Shown: positions 47,235 through 59,504, counted from the first letter of the stretch. The stretch: 64,000 bases of DNA from Castor canadensis (GCF_047511655.1 NC_133398.1:107772332-107836331), one strand, 5' to 3'. Numbers and translations are program-made. Notes: generated from the letters alone by a model not told the origin.

Positions 47235-47365
47235 GCCTAATTGGGTTGTTCGTCCTCTCTTCTCTTCCCCTCTTTCTTTTTCTTTTCTCCTTTCCTTTCC
47301 CCCTCCCCTCTCCTCTTTTCCTTTCCCTTTCCTGCTCTCTCTCCCTTCCCCTTTCCTTTTTTCTT
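47235..47365. repeat. CT-rich low-complexity tract
   Basis: More than 100 bases are almost only C and T, made of cttt, ccctt and tcctt units. Frames across it are artefacts. Confidence 0.9.
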
Positions 47366-47442
47366 TCCTTGCTGGGAATTGAACTCAGGACCTTGCACAT
47401 GCCAGGCAAGCAATCTACTACTAAACTACACCCGAAGCCCCC
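47366..47442 (-). mobile_element. ID-type SINE, antisense
   Basis: 'gctgggaattgaactcagga' and 'aatctactactaaactacac' are the tRNA-like half. The CT tract may derive from its tail. Confidence 0.75.
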
Positions 47443-47739
47443 TCATTGTGTTCTTGTAATTGAGTTTTTTTAGTTCTTTATATCTGGGATGTAGGTCCTT
47501 TAGCAGATGTTTTGCAAACACCTTATCTCTACTCTGTGGTTCATCTTTTCAAATTCCCTGAGCAATGTCTTGAGGAGCTTTAAGTTTTGATGAAATTTAT
47601 CAATTTGATCTTTCATAGATTACATATTTGGTTTCATATTTAAGAAATCCTTGAGTAACCCAGTATCACAAAGACTTCAGTGTTTTTAGAAGTTTTGTAG
47701 TTCTGTAGATTTTACAGTTAGGCTTATGTTCCATTTGAA

Positions 47740-47998
47740 TTATTTTTTGGCTACACTGGGGTTTGAGTTCAGGGCTTCAAACTTGCTAGGCATGCCCTCT
47801 GCTGCTTGAGCCACACCTCCAGCCCTTTTTGCTTTGGTTTTTTTGGAGATAGGGTCTTGCTTTTTGCCCAGGATGCTCTGGACTGCTGTCCTATTTTATC
47901 CTTCTTGCCATCACTGGGATGACAGGACATGCCACAGTGCCAGCTTTTTTCCATTGAGATAGGATCTCATAAACTTTTTGCCCAGGGTGGCCTGGAAC
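47740..47998 (-). mobile_element. Composite SINE, antisense, inside the L1
   Basis: 'ggctacactggggtttgagt', 'cttgagccacacctccagcc' and 'gagatagggtcttgcttttt', with a second B1-like end at 47950-47998. Confidence 0.85.
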
Positions 47999-48769
47999 CA
48001 CATTCTTCTCAATGTTAGCCATCTTAACCATCTTAAGCATAGAATTCATTAGTGTTAAATGTTTCCACATTGTTGTACAACCAGTTTCCCTCACTTTTTC
48101 TTCTGGCAAAACAAAGTCTATGCCCATTAAATGACAGCATCCCATTTTCTTCTCTTCCCCCCTTCCCTGACAACCACCATTCTACTTTATGTTTCTATGA
48201 ATTTGACTACTCTAGATACTGCATATAAGTGAAATTGTGGACTCATACCCTCATACCGTATTTCCTTGTGACTGACTTATTTCACTTAGCATAAGTGCCA
48301 CATGTATGGCATGTGTCAGAATTTCTTTTTAAGGTATTATTTTTTTATTTTATTCGTTTATTCATATGTGCATACATTGTTTGAGCCATTTCTCCCCCTA
48401 CCCCCCACCCCCTTAAGGTTTTATATTTATAATGTTCCATTGTGTGTATATACTACAAAAGTGTTTATCCATTTATCAATGGATAAAAACACTTGGGTTG
48501 TTTCTGTTTTTTACCTACTATCAGTAATACTGCTGTAAACATGGGTATACAGATACCTCTGCGACCTTGCTTTCAATCTTTTTGGATATATACCTAGAAG
48601 TGGATTGCTGGATCGTAGGGTAATTGTGTTTTGAATTTTTTGAGAAACTATTAAGCTCTTTTCCACAGTGGCTATCCCATTTAACATTTCCACCCATAGT
48701 ATACAAAGACTCCAATTTGTCCACGTCCTTACGAATACTTGTCGTTTTCTGTTTTATTTTTTAATAGTA

Positions 48770-48985
48770 GTCCTTTTTTTTTTTTTTTTTGCACTGGGGC
48801 TTGAATTCAAGGCCTCATGCTTGCTAGGCGAGCGCGCTAGCACTTGAGCCATTCTACCAGCCTTTTTTGTGAGGGTTTATTTTCAAGATAGGATCTCATG
48901 AACTATTTGCCCAGGTCTGTGTCAAACCTCGATCCTCCCAAGTAGCTAGGACTACAGGTGTGAGCCACTGGGGATCCAGCAATAG
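48770..48985 (-). mobile_element. Composite SINE, antisense, inside the L1
   Basis: A T-run at about 48774-48790 is followed by 'gcactggggcttgaattcaa', 'gagccattctaccagccttt' and 'gtagctaggactacaggtgt'. Confidence 0.9.
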
Positions 48986-49104
48986 TAGTCATCTTATGGG
49001 TGGGAGGTGATAACTTGTCATTTTAATTTACATTTCCCTAGTGATTAGTGGTGTTGAGCGTATTTTCATATCCTTCTTGACCATTTGTATATTTTCTTTG
49101 AAGT

Positions 49105-49202
49105 TTTTTTTTGTTTTGTTGTTTTTTTGTAATGCTACGGATTAAAACCATGTGGTGCAAGGTCCTAGGTTCAATCCCCAGCGCCCAAAGAGAGGGGGAA
49201 AA
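49105..49202 (+). mobile_element. Degraded ID-type fragment
   Basis: T-rich sequence, then 'tgcaaggtcctaggttcaat' and 'ccccagcgcccaaagaga'. The B-box-like part is plain but the rest is poor. Confidence 0.4.
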
Positions 49203-49621
49203 AAGTTTATAGGTTTGATGAAGCCAAACTTACCTGGTTTTGTTTCTTGTATTTTGGGTGGTATTTTGAAGATACTCTTACTATGTTTTCTTAGAGTTTT
49301 ATGTTTTTATATTGAGGCCACTCATCTCTTTTGAGTTAATTTTTTTTATATGATGTGAAGTAAGGGGTACAGCTTCATTATCTTCCATGTGGAAACTCAG
49401 TTCCAGCACTATTTGTGGAAGAGACTTATTTTCTCATTAGCTGGATTTGGCACCTTTGTTAAAAAATGATTTGGTCATAGATGTATCAGTTTATTTCTGA
49501 AGTCTCAATCCTGTTCCATTGGTGTATATGTCTGTCCTTATGCCAGTATGGTGTTGTTTTGATGACTATAGCTTTGTAGTAAGCTTTGAAAATAGGAAGT
49601 ATGAGTCCTCCAGTTTTGTTC

Positions 49622-49712
49622 TTTTTTGGCAGTACTGGGGTTTGAACTCAAGGCCTCGCACTTGCTACGCAGGTGGTCTACCACTTGAGCCACGAGGCAG
49701 CCCCCAACTTTG
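49622..49712 (-). mobile_element. ID-half SINE, antisense, inside the L1
   Basis: 'ggcagtactggggtttgaac' and 'ggtctaccacttgagccacg'. Confidence 0.85.
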
Positions 49713-49924
49713 CTCTTTTTAAAGATTGTTTTGGCTCTTTGGTGTCCTTTGCACTTCTGTATGAATTTGTGGGCCAGCTTTTCCATTTCTGCAAGAAAGT
49801 TTTTGGGAATTTGATAGGGAGTACGTTCAATCTATGATCATTGGTGGTACTGACATCTTAACAATATTAAGTCTGCCTTCCTGTGAACATGAATGTCTTT
49901 CTACCTAAGCATTTTGAAATTTAG

Positions 49925-50015
49925 TTTCAGCAATGATTTGTTCTGGGTTGGAACCCAGAACCTCACACATCCAAAGCATGCTTTCTACCCGTGATCTACA
50001 TTACCCAACTCACAG
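49925..50015 (-). mobile_element. ID-type SINE, antisense
   Basis: 'ggttggaacccagaacctca' and 'atgctttctacccgtgatct'. The copy is diverged. Confidence 0.55.
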
Positions 50016-50247
50016 GGTGTTGAAATTTATCAAATGCCTTTTCTCCATTGAGATGATCATGTGGTTTCACCCTTTCATTTTAATGTGTTAAACTGATTTT
50101 TGTATGTTTACTCCCTTTTCATACCAGGAATAAATCTCACTTGGTAAAGGTGTATGATCTCTATAATGTACTATTGCATTTGATTTCCTACTATTTTGTT
50201 TAAAATTTTTGCATCAGTATTCATCAGGGATATTTGTTAGTAGTTTT

Positions 50248-50455
50248 CTTTTTATTGATTGATTTATGTATTTTTGGTGAGGCTGGGATTTGAACTTGAG
50301 ACTTCATGCTCTACTGCTTGAGCCATACCTCTGGTCTATTTGTGCTCTAGTCATTTTGGAGGTGGTCTCACAAATTTTTGCCTGGGCTGACTTGAACCAC
50401 GATCCTCTTGATCTCAGCCTCCCAAGTAGCTAGGATTACAGGCATGCTTGTTGGT
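50248..50455 (-). mobile_element. Composite SINE, antisense, inside the L1
   Basis: 'ggctgggatttgaacttgag', 'ctgcttgagccatacctctg' and 'agtagctaggattacaggca'. Confidence 0.85.
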
Positions 50456-50992
50456 AATTTTCTAGTATGGTGTCATTTCTTTCCTGGCTCTAGTTTTCTT
50501 TTCTGGCTTTAGTATTAAAGTAATGCTGGACTCAGAATGAGTTAGGAAATAAGTGGTCTCTCTTACTTTCTGAAAGAATGTGAAGGGCTCTTTAAATGTT
50601 CAATAGATTCACCAATGAAGCCATCTTATCCTGGACTTTATTGGGAGATTTTTGATTACACAGTCCATCTCCTCAAGTTACAGGTTTATTCATATGTTGT
50701 ATTTCTTCCTGATTGGGTTTTAGTAAATTGTCTATTTCTAAGAAGTTGTCCAGGTCGTATAGGTGGTCTGGTTTACAGTTGTAGCCATTGTTCATAGTGT
50801 TCTTTTGGTAACCTGTGTGCTTCTGTGATTGGTGGTGGCAACATCTCCACTTTCATTTCCAGTTTTTTTGTTAATCTACCTACATTTGGTCAATTTTATT
50901 TACTTTCAAAGGACCAACTTTTTAGACTCATTAATTCCATTTTACTATTATCTACTTTATCTCTGCTCTAATCTTTATTTTCCCTTCTTTTC

Positions 50993-51115
50993 TTTCTTTC
51001 TTTTTTTCTTTTTTGAGACATTGTCTCACTATGTTGCCCTGGGCTCAAGTGATTCTCTTACCTCAGCACCTCAGTGTCTGGATTACAGGCAAGTGTCACT
51101 ATGCCCAGCTCTAAA
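50993..51115 (-). mobile_element. B1-like monomer, antisense
   Basis: CT-rich start, 'tttttgagacattgtctcac' and 'ctggattacaggcaagtgtc'. Confidence 0.75.
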
Positions 51116-51194
51116 TTTTTTCTAATTTCCCTTGTGATATTTTTTTTGACCCATTTGTGGATTGATTATGTTCTTTAAATTCCACATGTTTTTC

Positions 51195-51295
51195 TTTTCT
51201 TTTCTTTTTTTTTTTGGAAGCTCAGGGAGTTTGAACTCAGGGCTTTGAGACTGCTAGACAGGTACTCTACCTCTTGAACCACTTCTAGTCTCTAC
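51195..51295 (-). mobile_element. ID-half SINE, antisense
   Basis: The T-run at about 51206-51216 is followed by 'gggagtttgaactcagggct' and 'aggtactctacctcttgaac'. Confidence 0.8.
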
Positions 51296-52470
51296 GTGTT
51301 TTTCTTTTGTTATTGATTTGTAACTTCGTTGTTTAGTGATTGGAAAAGACGCTTTGTATGATTTTATGATTGTATTTTACAATTAATTGAAACTTTTGTA
51401 GCCTAGTATATGATCTACTCTGCAGAATATTGAGTGTTTTCTTCATATATTTGAGACTGTCATTCAATGTATGTTTTCAGTTGTATCTTCTTGAAAAACT
51501 GATGTTTTGTCAGTTAATGTGGTATCCTTTTTTATTTCTTACATTTCTATAAATTCAGCCACTTTATTGATCTATGAATCACGTTTAAAATGCTTACATA
51601 TTTAGTATATATAACATGCTGAGCCTAGGGATAAGTATGTATCTGTGAAATTACCACCACCAAGACCATAGTCCTAGCTGTCATCTACCAAAGTTTCTTC
51701 CTACTATTACTTCTATTATTATTTTTATTTTCTTTGTGGTAAAAACAGGTAACATAAGCTCTACCATCTTAGCCCATTTTAAGTACAGTTCCAGGATAAC
51801 TTCCAGGGTCTCCCTCCCTATCCATGAATGCATCGAAAATGGTGTGGTATTTCCGTGTAACCTACACACGTTCTCTTGTGTGCTCTATAGAGTATAATAC
51901 CTAATACAGTGTTAATGCTAGTTGTTAATATTTTATTGTTTAGGTAATAATGAGAAAATTTTCTGGATTTTTTTTTTTCTCTGAATATTTCCAATCCACA
52001 GTTAGTTGAAACTACAGATGTGGAGGACCTATGTACAATGAATAAGCATAGTCACCCAGTAATCCTTTGGTTTTTGTTTATGCAGAATATTGTTTCCTCT
52101 CTTTTGCTTTTGTTTGTCTTGAACCTGAGGTGAGTCTCTTGTAGAGAGCATATAGTTGGATTATATGCTTTCTTAAATCCTTTCTGCCATTTCCTGCTTT
52201 TGGATTAGAGAGCTAACCACTTACATTTAAAGTTAATATTGGTAAGGAAAGACTACTGATTTCTGTCATTTTGCTCTTTGTTTTCTGTATACTTTAACTT
52301 TTTGTCCTTCATTTTCTCTGGTTTTTCCTTTTAATTTAGAAGCTTTTTGTAGTATACTATTTCGTTATTTCCTTCCGTGTATGTATGGCAGATATTTTAT
52401 CTACAGTTACCATGGAGATTGCATTTAACATCCCAAATTTAAAACAGTGTATTTTGGATTGATGTTAACT

Positions 52471-53280
52471 TAGATTGGAAAGTATATAAAATCTAATATA
52501 TTTCTCCCTCCCCCCTTATATTGTTTTGTCACAAATTATATCTTTATACACTTTTGTGCTCCTAACATCAATAAATAATTATTTTTATGCATTTGTTTTT
52601 TAAGTCGTATAGGAAATAAAGGTGGAGTTTATAAACCAAAATTGCAATAATATATATTGTATTTTCATATTCACTGTAATAAGTGTATACATAATTAAAG
52701 TGTCCTTTTTAAGTGAATATGTGTATATAACTTATGTAATTACATGTTTCTGTCATTTTTCTGTGTTGTCTAATATGCTATTAGTTTATTAGGCACATTC
52801 AGAGTTTGATACTCATTGAGGGACTTAATTATTTTCCTCTCACTACTCAAACAATATCTTCCTATTACTCTTCCCAGTACTCTGAATAGTGAGTTCTTAA
52901 AAGTCTGGATGGTAGGACATGCAGAAGCCCAGTATAGCTTCTGGCCAAATGTGGACACCTTTATGATGTTTTTTCTTCCTGCCTCTTGATAATTTCCTCC
53001 AGCGTGTTTATCAGTATTCTGCATTTTCATGGTGGATCCTCTGCAGATCTGGCTTCTCTGTCTTCAGGATCTCTATCTTCAGTACTTTCCTGCCTTGCTC
53101 TGTTAGGCTCTCAGCTCTGTCTCAACTTGTGGAGTCCTCAGGCTTTGCCTGGGTTCTTCCTTCTGGGCCTGGGCCTGGGAACTCCCACCAAGGCAGTAAG
53201 CTAGGGTCATGATAAAGCACAGCTTGTTGCCTCTTTACCCTCAGGGATCTCTGCCTTTGTTGCTGGCATCCATTGTCTAA
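52471..53280. other. Intronic, AT-rich then unique
   Basis: The AT-rich part (52500-52750) may be a further L1 remnant. 53000-53280 is GC-richer with no recognised element. Confidence 0.3.
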
Positions 53281-53282
53281 GC

Positions 53283-53372
53283 CAGCCTGCCTGCCTGCCT
53301 CCCTCCCTCCCTCCCTCCCTCCCCCTCCCTCCCTCCTTCCCCCTCCCTCCTCCCATGTCTCCCCCCCCATAG
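53283..53372. repeat. (CCTGCCTCCCTC)n-type microsatellite
   Basis: Runs of ctgc, then ccct and ccttcc units, form a pyrimidine-only tract of about 85 bases. Confidence 0.95.
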
Positions 53373-53865
53373 TTGTCTAACTGTAGGAAGGTAATCTGGT
53401 TTCAGTTGCACTGTCTTTACCTGAAGGAGAAATGTCTTTGTTTTTTAACACATCCTTTTTGGAACAAATTAGTCTTTCCAAATAACTTCTGGTAGTCCTT
53501 CCAAATAAACCAGATTTTGGCTTTGCTTTACTTTCCTACAGTTATATTTTCTGTTGTCTTTTATTTTTTCTACTGTGTTAAAGATTTATTTTGTAGCCCT
53601 ATCTCACTAAGGTAGGTGATTAACTTCATTGCTTTTCAGATTTTCTTCTTTTCTAGTATCTCATTAATTTTAAATTAACAATGGCCTTTCTCAGACATAA
53701 AAAAGTCTTTCTCTTATAAAATCAGTATCTCAGTCAAAATGTTACTGCTTTGTTCCATTCTCAGTGGTTTTCTACCCTTTCTTTCCTTCCTCATGAGTCC
53801 TCTCAGTACGTTTATAGAGAAAATGATCTTGACTTCTGTGGCATTCATTAAGATGAGAGGGAAGC
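53373..53865. other. Intronic sequence, nothing firm
   Basis: No gene or clear repeat is recognised. Confidence 0.3.
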
Positions 53866-53867
53866 AG

Positions 53868-54088
53868 GCAGAGTGTGGTAGTTCCCACCTGTAATCTCAG
53901 GTGCTTGGGAGGCAGAAATAGGAGGTTCGTGGTCTAGGTTGGCCTGGGCAAAAATCGTGAGACTTTATTAAAAAATAACTGAAGCAAAAAGGACTGGGGG
54001 CATGGCTCAAGTGCTAGAATACCTATCTAGCAAAGGCAAGACTCTGAGATCAACTCTAGTACCACCAAAAGAAAAAAAAAAAAAGAAA
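53868..54088 (+). mobile_element. Composite B1/ID SINE
   Basis: 'cagagtgtggtagttcccac', 'gggcatggctcaagtgctag' and an A-rich tail at 54068-54094. Confidence 0.9.
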
Positions 54089-54094
54089 AGAAAA

Positions 54095-55220
54095 ATGGGG
54101 GGAGGGCACTACTTGAGAAGTTCTTTCTCCCCTCCCCAGCTTCACTCTGGGGTACTTTCCAGTCCCCTTTTTGCCCTGTCCTCTTTTGAAGTCCACTCTT
54201 ACCAGGAATTATATTAATAATACTGTGTATGGCATTGGACTTTTCTGGAGAAGCGAAGTAACATAGCTCCTAAATACCTGTATGTTTTCCTGTCTTTGGT
54301 ATGTTATCTTCCTTAATCAAACCAGTGGTTCTCATTTCATTCACTTAGTTTTGTTAGAAATTCTTCTGGAAATGATGAATGTTATTACATGTTATGTTGT
54401 AAGGAATGCTAGTATGCTTTTACTGGTCATTATTCATCCATTCTTAACGATGACTGTAAGGTAGGTGTGTGACTGGAGATAAACATGAGTGCATGGAGAT
54501 AGGTGACTTGCTGAAAATGGCTAGGCTGACTGGTGGTGCTGGAACTCTCCTCTGTCTCCATGCTCTAAACTAATTCTTACTTGACAGCTCCAGTCCTAGT
54601 GTTACACAGCTCAGTGTTTAGTCAATGTTGCTTTTCCTGTTCACCAATAGAGGAAGGGAAAAACTCCCACCTTATCTGAGCCTTGTCTCTTGTTCATGTG
54701 CAGTCACAGAGTTGCTCCTGCTTAAGCAGCTCCACTGTACTACACTGTTTCTACCTTGGGACAAGCCAAGAGGAAAGCTGAAGAATTCTAGGCAAGTGCC
54801 TCTAACCGTTGAGCTACATCCCCAATCTTGAAATATAAAGAATTCTGAGGACAGTCTGCTTCTTGATCATCAACTACTATACATCTGACTATTTCCTACA
54901 CTTTAGAAATAACAAAACTTTTTTCCAAATTCAGTTAAGATTATGAATTTTACATATTCATAGTTTTTATGGATAGATCTATGAAGTGTACATAAAGGAG
55001 GTACTTAAAAGTATTTGCTCCTTTGCAAGTAAGATAGTGTGATGTAGTAAAAGTATAAAAAGAAATACAGGCTCTGTAGCATGGTACTATATTATGATGT
55101 TCCCTGAAGAAAGATAATGGCTTTATGTTTTAGGTTATTAGCCTCTGACATGTGTGAATATCATGAATCTGAACTAGAGAGTAGTAAGATGATACATTGT
55201 AAGATAAGGGGGTGACTTTA
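54095..55220. other. Intronic sequence
   Basis: A short antisense ID-like scrap lies at about 54785-54832 ('taaccgttgagctacatccc'). The rest is unclassified, with no gene. Confidence 0.3.
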
Positions 55221-55225
55221 GCATT

Positions 55226-55325
55226 AGGATTTGTGTGTGTGTGTGTTTTACTGGGGTTTGAACTCAGGGCCTCATGCTTGCTAGACAGGTGTTCTACCAC
55301 TCAACCTACTCTGCCAGCCCAGCAT
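55226..55325 (-). mobile_element. ID-half SINE with a (GT)n start, antisense
   Basis: A short gtgtgt run, 'actggggtttgaactcaggg' and 'tctaccactcaacctactct'. Confidence 0.85.
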
Positions 55326-55331
55326 TAGGAT

Positions 55332-55542
55332 TTTTTTTTTTTTTTCAGTATTGGGGCTTGAACTCAGGGCCGACACCTTAAGCCACTATGCCAGCCCCTT
55401 TTTTTTGTGTGTGAAGGGTTTTTTTGAGATAGGGTCTTAGAACTATTTGCCTAGGCTGGCTTCAAACTGCAATCCTCCTGATCTTTGCCTCCTCAGTTGC
55501 TAGGATTACAGGCGTGAGCCACTGGCGCCCAGCCAAGCATTA
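55332..55542 (-). mobile_element. Composite SINE, antisense
   Basis: It starts in a T-run, with 'cagtattggggcttgaactc', 'agatagggtcttagaactat' and 'gattacaggcgtgagccact'. The flanking 'agcattaggatt' occurs on both sides (about 55321 and 55535) and is a likely target duplication. Confidence 0.9.
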
Positions 55543-55544
55543 GG

Positions 55545-55955
55545 ATTCTTGAGCATTGCTTCAATTGTTAAATTTCCTTTCTTTTATACTATACTCCACA
55601 GGTGATAAAACCTATATGGAGGCCAGCATTTAATATGTACTTTTTAAAAAGCCCATTCCTTTGGCCCTGGCAATCCTACTTAAAGGGACTAACCCTAAAA
55701 CATTATTTGGACAAGACCACAGAGGCATATTTGTAAGATATGTATGCATCAATGATGTATAAGCTTGAAAGATTGTAACTTGAAAGAGAATTGATGAACA
55801 GTTGTGGTACATCATGTTGTAAAGTATTAACCTACTATTAAGCATTATGAAGCAACAATGTACTTACTGCTGTGAAGATGATAAATGTTGGTCACACACA
55901 AGTGTCACAGCATTAAAAATACGTTTGTATATTTGCATGGTATTGCAGTTTGGCA
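55545..55955. other. Intronic sequence
   Basis: Sequence with 'gtacatcatgttgtaaagta' may be an old L1 3' scrap. No gene is seen. Confidence 0.3.
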
Positions 55956-55964
55956 CTTAAATTC

Positions 55965-56685
55965 CTCCAAGGCCTATTTTGAAGGCTTGGTCCCTAGCTC
56001 ATGGCACTATTGGGAGGAAGGGCCTAGTGCTTCTTTTGAAGTTAGGTTATTGGAAGATTGCCTTTGAAGGGGATAATGGGACTGTGGCTTCTTCCTGTCA
56101 TTCTCTCTCTCTCTTTGTTTTTGTTGGGTTTGCTTTTTTTGTTGGTGGTGGTGGTGGTGGTGGTACTGGCGTTTAAACATAGGGCTTTGTGCTTACTAGG
56201 CAGACCTACCTCATGAGGCATACCTCCATCCTGTTTTGCTTTGGTTATTTTGGAGATAGGGTCTCACTTTTAGCTTTTTGCCCAAGCTGGGTCTCCTATT
56301 TTAGGCTTCCCATCTTCACTGGGATGACAGTGCATGCCATGCCTAGCCCTTTTCTGTTGAGATGGAGTTTTAGAAACTGGGGAGGCTGGCCTAGAACCAG
56401 CCAGATCCTCCCACTCAGCTCCCAAGTAGATAGGTTACAGGCATGAACCACCAGTGACAGGCTCTGTCTCTCTTTTTGCTTACTGGCAACTGTGAGGTGA
56501 GCAGCCTGCTCTTACATGGTCCCACCATGATGTATTGCCTCACCACAGGCCACAAAGCAACAGGCCATCTGACCATGGACTGAAACCTCCTCTAAAACTA
56601 TGATCAAAAATAAACCCTTCTTCATTTTCAATTGGTTGTCTTAGGTGTTTTGTCACAGTAATGGAAAGGTAACAGTCCCAAGCAT
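55965..56685 (+). mobile_element. MaLR-type LTR interrupted by a SINE
   Basis: The left part ('aggcttggtccctagctcat', 'ggcactattgggagg', 'ctgtggcttcttcctgtcat') and the right part ('gcaactgtgaggtgagcagc', 'catgatgtattgcctcacca', 'ccatggactgaaacctc', 'aaaaataaaccc', 'gttttgtcacagtaatgg') are consecutive blocks of one ERVL-MaLR LTR, including its AATAAA. An antisense composite SINE (about 56115-56465) splits them. Confidence 0.8.
56115..56465 (-). mobile_element. Composite SINE inside the MaLR LTR, antisense
   Basis: It begins with T-rich sequence and a (GGT)n run (56141-56163), then 'ggtactggcgtttaaacata', 'gagatagggtctcactttta' and 'caggcatgaaccaccagtga'. CT-rich sequence occurs on both sides. 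Confidence 0.85.
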
Positions 56686-56689
56686 TTCA

Positions 56690-57530
56690 GATTAGGGATT
56701 CTCAACCTGTACTTGTTATTGATCTTTCACAGTGGCGGTTTTCGTATTTTCAGTGTTGAAGAGTGTATATGCAGTTGCTGGTACATTCTGTTAACTATAG
56801 CCCCATTCTGACTACTCTTAGGATACCTTATACTGCCTAAAGGAAGATTATAACTTTTCTTAGAAGTTGATCTATATCTCAAGATCTTCAACTGAACTGA
56901 AAGATTACATTATAGTAAGAGTTATTTCCTTTATTTTTAAGTTAAGATTACATAAAGATCGCTTTATTATTAACCCCCCCCCCCAAGTAAAGCATCTTAT
57001 CTAGATTTTACTTTAAAAGAACTATAATTTTTTTGTCTAGGACTGATAATGACACTGCCATTTCCCCCTTAAAAAAAATTCCCATCTCATGACAAGCAGC
57101 TAATTCATTCTCTAACTGAAGTGGCCATATTGTCTGTCCTGTAGCCTTGGCCACCCTGTAGATGAGTGCAGACTGTGGCAGGGAGGAGGAACAGCTAGAC
57201 ATGTTAGGGAAAGTGACTGTCCTTTTGCTTCTGTACTGGCAAGTTGCTGGTGTTGGCTGTGTTCTTTGATCTTTGGGTTGGGATCATGTGTAGGACAATT
57301 GGGAATGGCTTCCAATCTTATCTTTTTCCAGCAGACAGCAGATGATCTGATTGAGAAAAGCCAGGTGCCCTCGTTCATCTGAACTGCTCAGGTCACCATG
57401 TCGCCTCCTAATCAGGTTGCTGCAGTGGAGATGCCTGCATATGTATATGCTAACTCTATTGTGGAGAATCTGGCTCCATAAGAAAAGTGACATACTGTGA
57501 TGGATAATGGTGCACACTCTGAACTGCGTG
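56690..57530. other. Intronic sequence
   Basis: No repeat is recognised except a C-run at 56973-56984. Open frames here show no motifs. Confidence 0.3.
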
Positions 57531-57534
57531 ACCG

Positions 57535-57720
57535 TCATGGTGGAATGCCAGCTCAGACATTGTATGAATTGGGCATGTTAGTTAAACTCTCTGCATCTGA
57601 GGTTGGTCATCTGTCAAATGGGGATAATAACAGTTCCTATCTCAAAAGGTTGTAGTGAGGATAAAGTGACAGTAAATATGATGTGTTTCAATTAGGGCCT
57701 GGCATGATGTCTGTTACTAC
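57535..57720 (+). mobile_element. MIR
   Basis: 'gggcatgttagttaaactct', 'catctgtcaaatggggataa' and 'ttgtagtgaggataaagtga' follow the MIR consensus closely. Confidence 0.85.
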
Positions 57721-57983
57721 TACCGTTCCAGGTTAACTTTGCCTGCACACTGCTCAGTGGCTTGCATAATTTTCTGCTAGTCTGTGTCACTGTTCATCAC
57801 ATGTGTATTTCCATTTATAATGGTACAGTCCATGAAATGCGAGCAGGAACCATTTCTTCTGTTGCTAACCATCATATCCTCCCATTCCTCTGCGTCTCTC
57901 TTATACTAAGTAGAATTCAACAAATATGTGCTGAATATTCACTTCCAGGTGAATATTTTTATTGTGAAAGAATGTTGGTAGAG

Positions 57984-58217
57984 ATAGAATTTTTTTTTTT
58001 TTTTTTTGGCAGTACTGGGGTTTGGACTCAAGGCTTTATACTTGCTAAGCAGGCACCTACTGCTTGAGTCACTCTGCCAGACCTTTTTTGCGTTTGATAT
58101 TTTTGAGATAGGGTCTTACGAACTGTTTTATTGGGCTGGCCTCAAACCTCAGAGATCCTCCTGATCTCTGCCTCCCAAGTAACTAGGATTACAGGTGTGA
58201 GCCACATGGCCTGGCAG
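57984..58217 (-). mobile_element. Composite SINE, antisense, full length
   Basis: The T-run 57990-58006 is followed by 'ggcagtactggggtttggac', 'gagatagggtcttacgaact' and 'ggattacaggtgtgagccac'. Confidence 0.92.
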
Positions 58218-58890
58218 AGACAAAAAATATTTATAGAAATAATTCTTGACATCTTGGTTTGCTTAAGTTGCTTAAGTAGTGGTTGGTAAATTGTTAATTT
58301 GAAAAGTTGTGAAAAGTGGTTATTTTAAAAGTATTTAATGAATGCTTAGTCTGCCCCAATGTGACAGACATGTCATTCATTCAACTATTTTAATATAGTG
58401 CTGAGAAAATTGTTGTAGAAAAGTTAATTCATCTGGAAAGATAACCAGTAAAATGGTTTTTCCTTCTTTTATTTCAGTAGTCTTATTAAGTAGGAAGAAG
58501 AAAAAAGGCTTCAGGTATAATCATTGGTTTGGGTTTTTAGAACCATTTATGTTCTTTATGTTGTGTTTATATTAAAAAGTTTTCAGACACACTTTTGTGT
58601 GTGAAGAGCATTTTTTTAGCCAGATAGATATGGATGATATGAGGCAAAAAGTAGTAAATGTGTGAATTATTAAAATACTGATAGCTCAAAGAAAAATATA
58701 CTTCTCATATGTAGCTTCAGTAGTAGTGCAGAAATGACTGAATCTTGGGGCAGCTTTTTCGACTGTGGAGTTCAGTTTTCAACAATTAGAATATATTTTT
58801 AACTATTAGAAGTGCAAGAGCGCCAGCAATTTTTGCAGTTATATTCTTGGTTCCCTACTTATTTATAAAAACCAAGCTCAACTATTTCAT
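58218..58890. other. Intronic, AT-rich
   Basis: No gene or young repeat is seen. Confidence 0.3.
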
Positions 58891-58894
58891 TTTT

Positions 58895-58975
58895 CTCCCC
58901 CCACCCTCCACCGGGGATTTAACTCAGGGCTTCACACTTTACTCCTCCACTTGAGCAACTTCCCCCAGACCCCAA
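58895..58975 (-). mobile_element. ID-type SINE fragment, antisense
   Basis: 'ggggatttaactcagggctt' and 'ccacttgagcaacttccccc'. The copy is short and diverged. Confidence 0.6.
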
Positions 58976-59194
58976 ATACATCATTTTTAATAGGTTGTCA
59001 TTGTGCAAAATGCTTGTACATGGTATGTTTGAGAATGAGGGGATTTGTTACTGCACATAGTAGGAACTCTCAGAATAGTGAGCTGAGCTCAACAGCTTAG
59101 TGGTGTCACCAAGGTCCTGGACACATTATATTCTTATTTGTTGCATTTCCTGGTGTGCTGCTGCCCCTCCCCCCCACCACCCTCGCATGCCCTA

Positions 59195-59500
59195 CACACT
59201 GCTGGGGATTGAACTCAGGTCACTTTGTAACTTGAGCTGTGCTGCCATTCTTTGTGTTTTTTTTCTATTTTGGGGGGAGGGGGCCGGTTGAGTTGATTTC
59301 CAGATAAGATCTCAGACTGGCCTTGAGCCATGATCTCCTACCTCTGCCTTCTGAGTAGCTAGGACCACAGGCATGCTCCACCACACCATACCAGGCTTGT
59401 TTTTGAGATAGGATCCCGCTAACTTTTTGTCCAGACTGACGTCTAACTGCAATCCTCCTGCCTCTGCCTCCGGAGCAGTGGGACATGTGCTGGCTTTTGA
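59195..59500 (-). mobile_element. Composite SINE with two B1-like units, antisense
   Basis: 'ctggggattgaactcaggtc', 'ctgagtagctaggaccacag' and a second unit with 'gagataggatcccgctaact'. Confidence 0.85.
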
Positions 59501-59504
59501 TCTT

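Larger units (their letters stand above)
47443..52470 (-). mobile_element. Old L1, antisense, broken by SINEs
   Basis: Antisense L1 blocks follow each other in order. The 3' part includes 'gtttatccatttatcaatgg' (about 48462) and 'tggattgctggatcgtaggg'. ORF2 pieces follow, near 49320-49620 ('tccagcactatttgtggaag'), 49720-49910, 50020-50240, and 50580-50990 ('tcttatcctggacttta'). The endonuclease-side region covers about 51120-51540 ('gatgttttgtcagttaatgt'). The 5' side of ORF2 is at 52120-52250 ('gagtctcttgtagagagcat'). An additional L1-like piece at 47450-47720 lies out of order and may be a separate copy. All frames are heavily broken. Confidence 0.8.
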
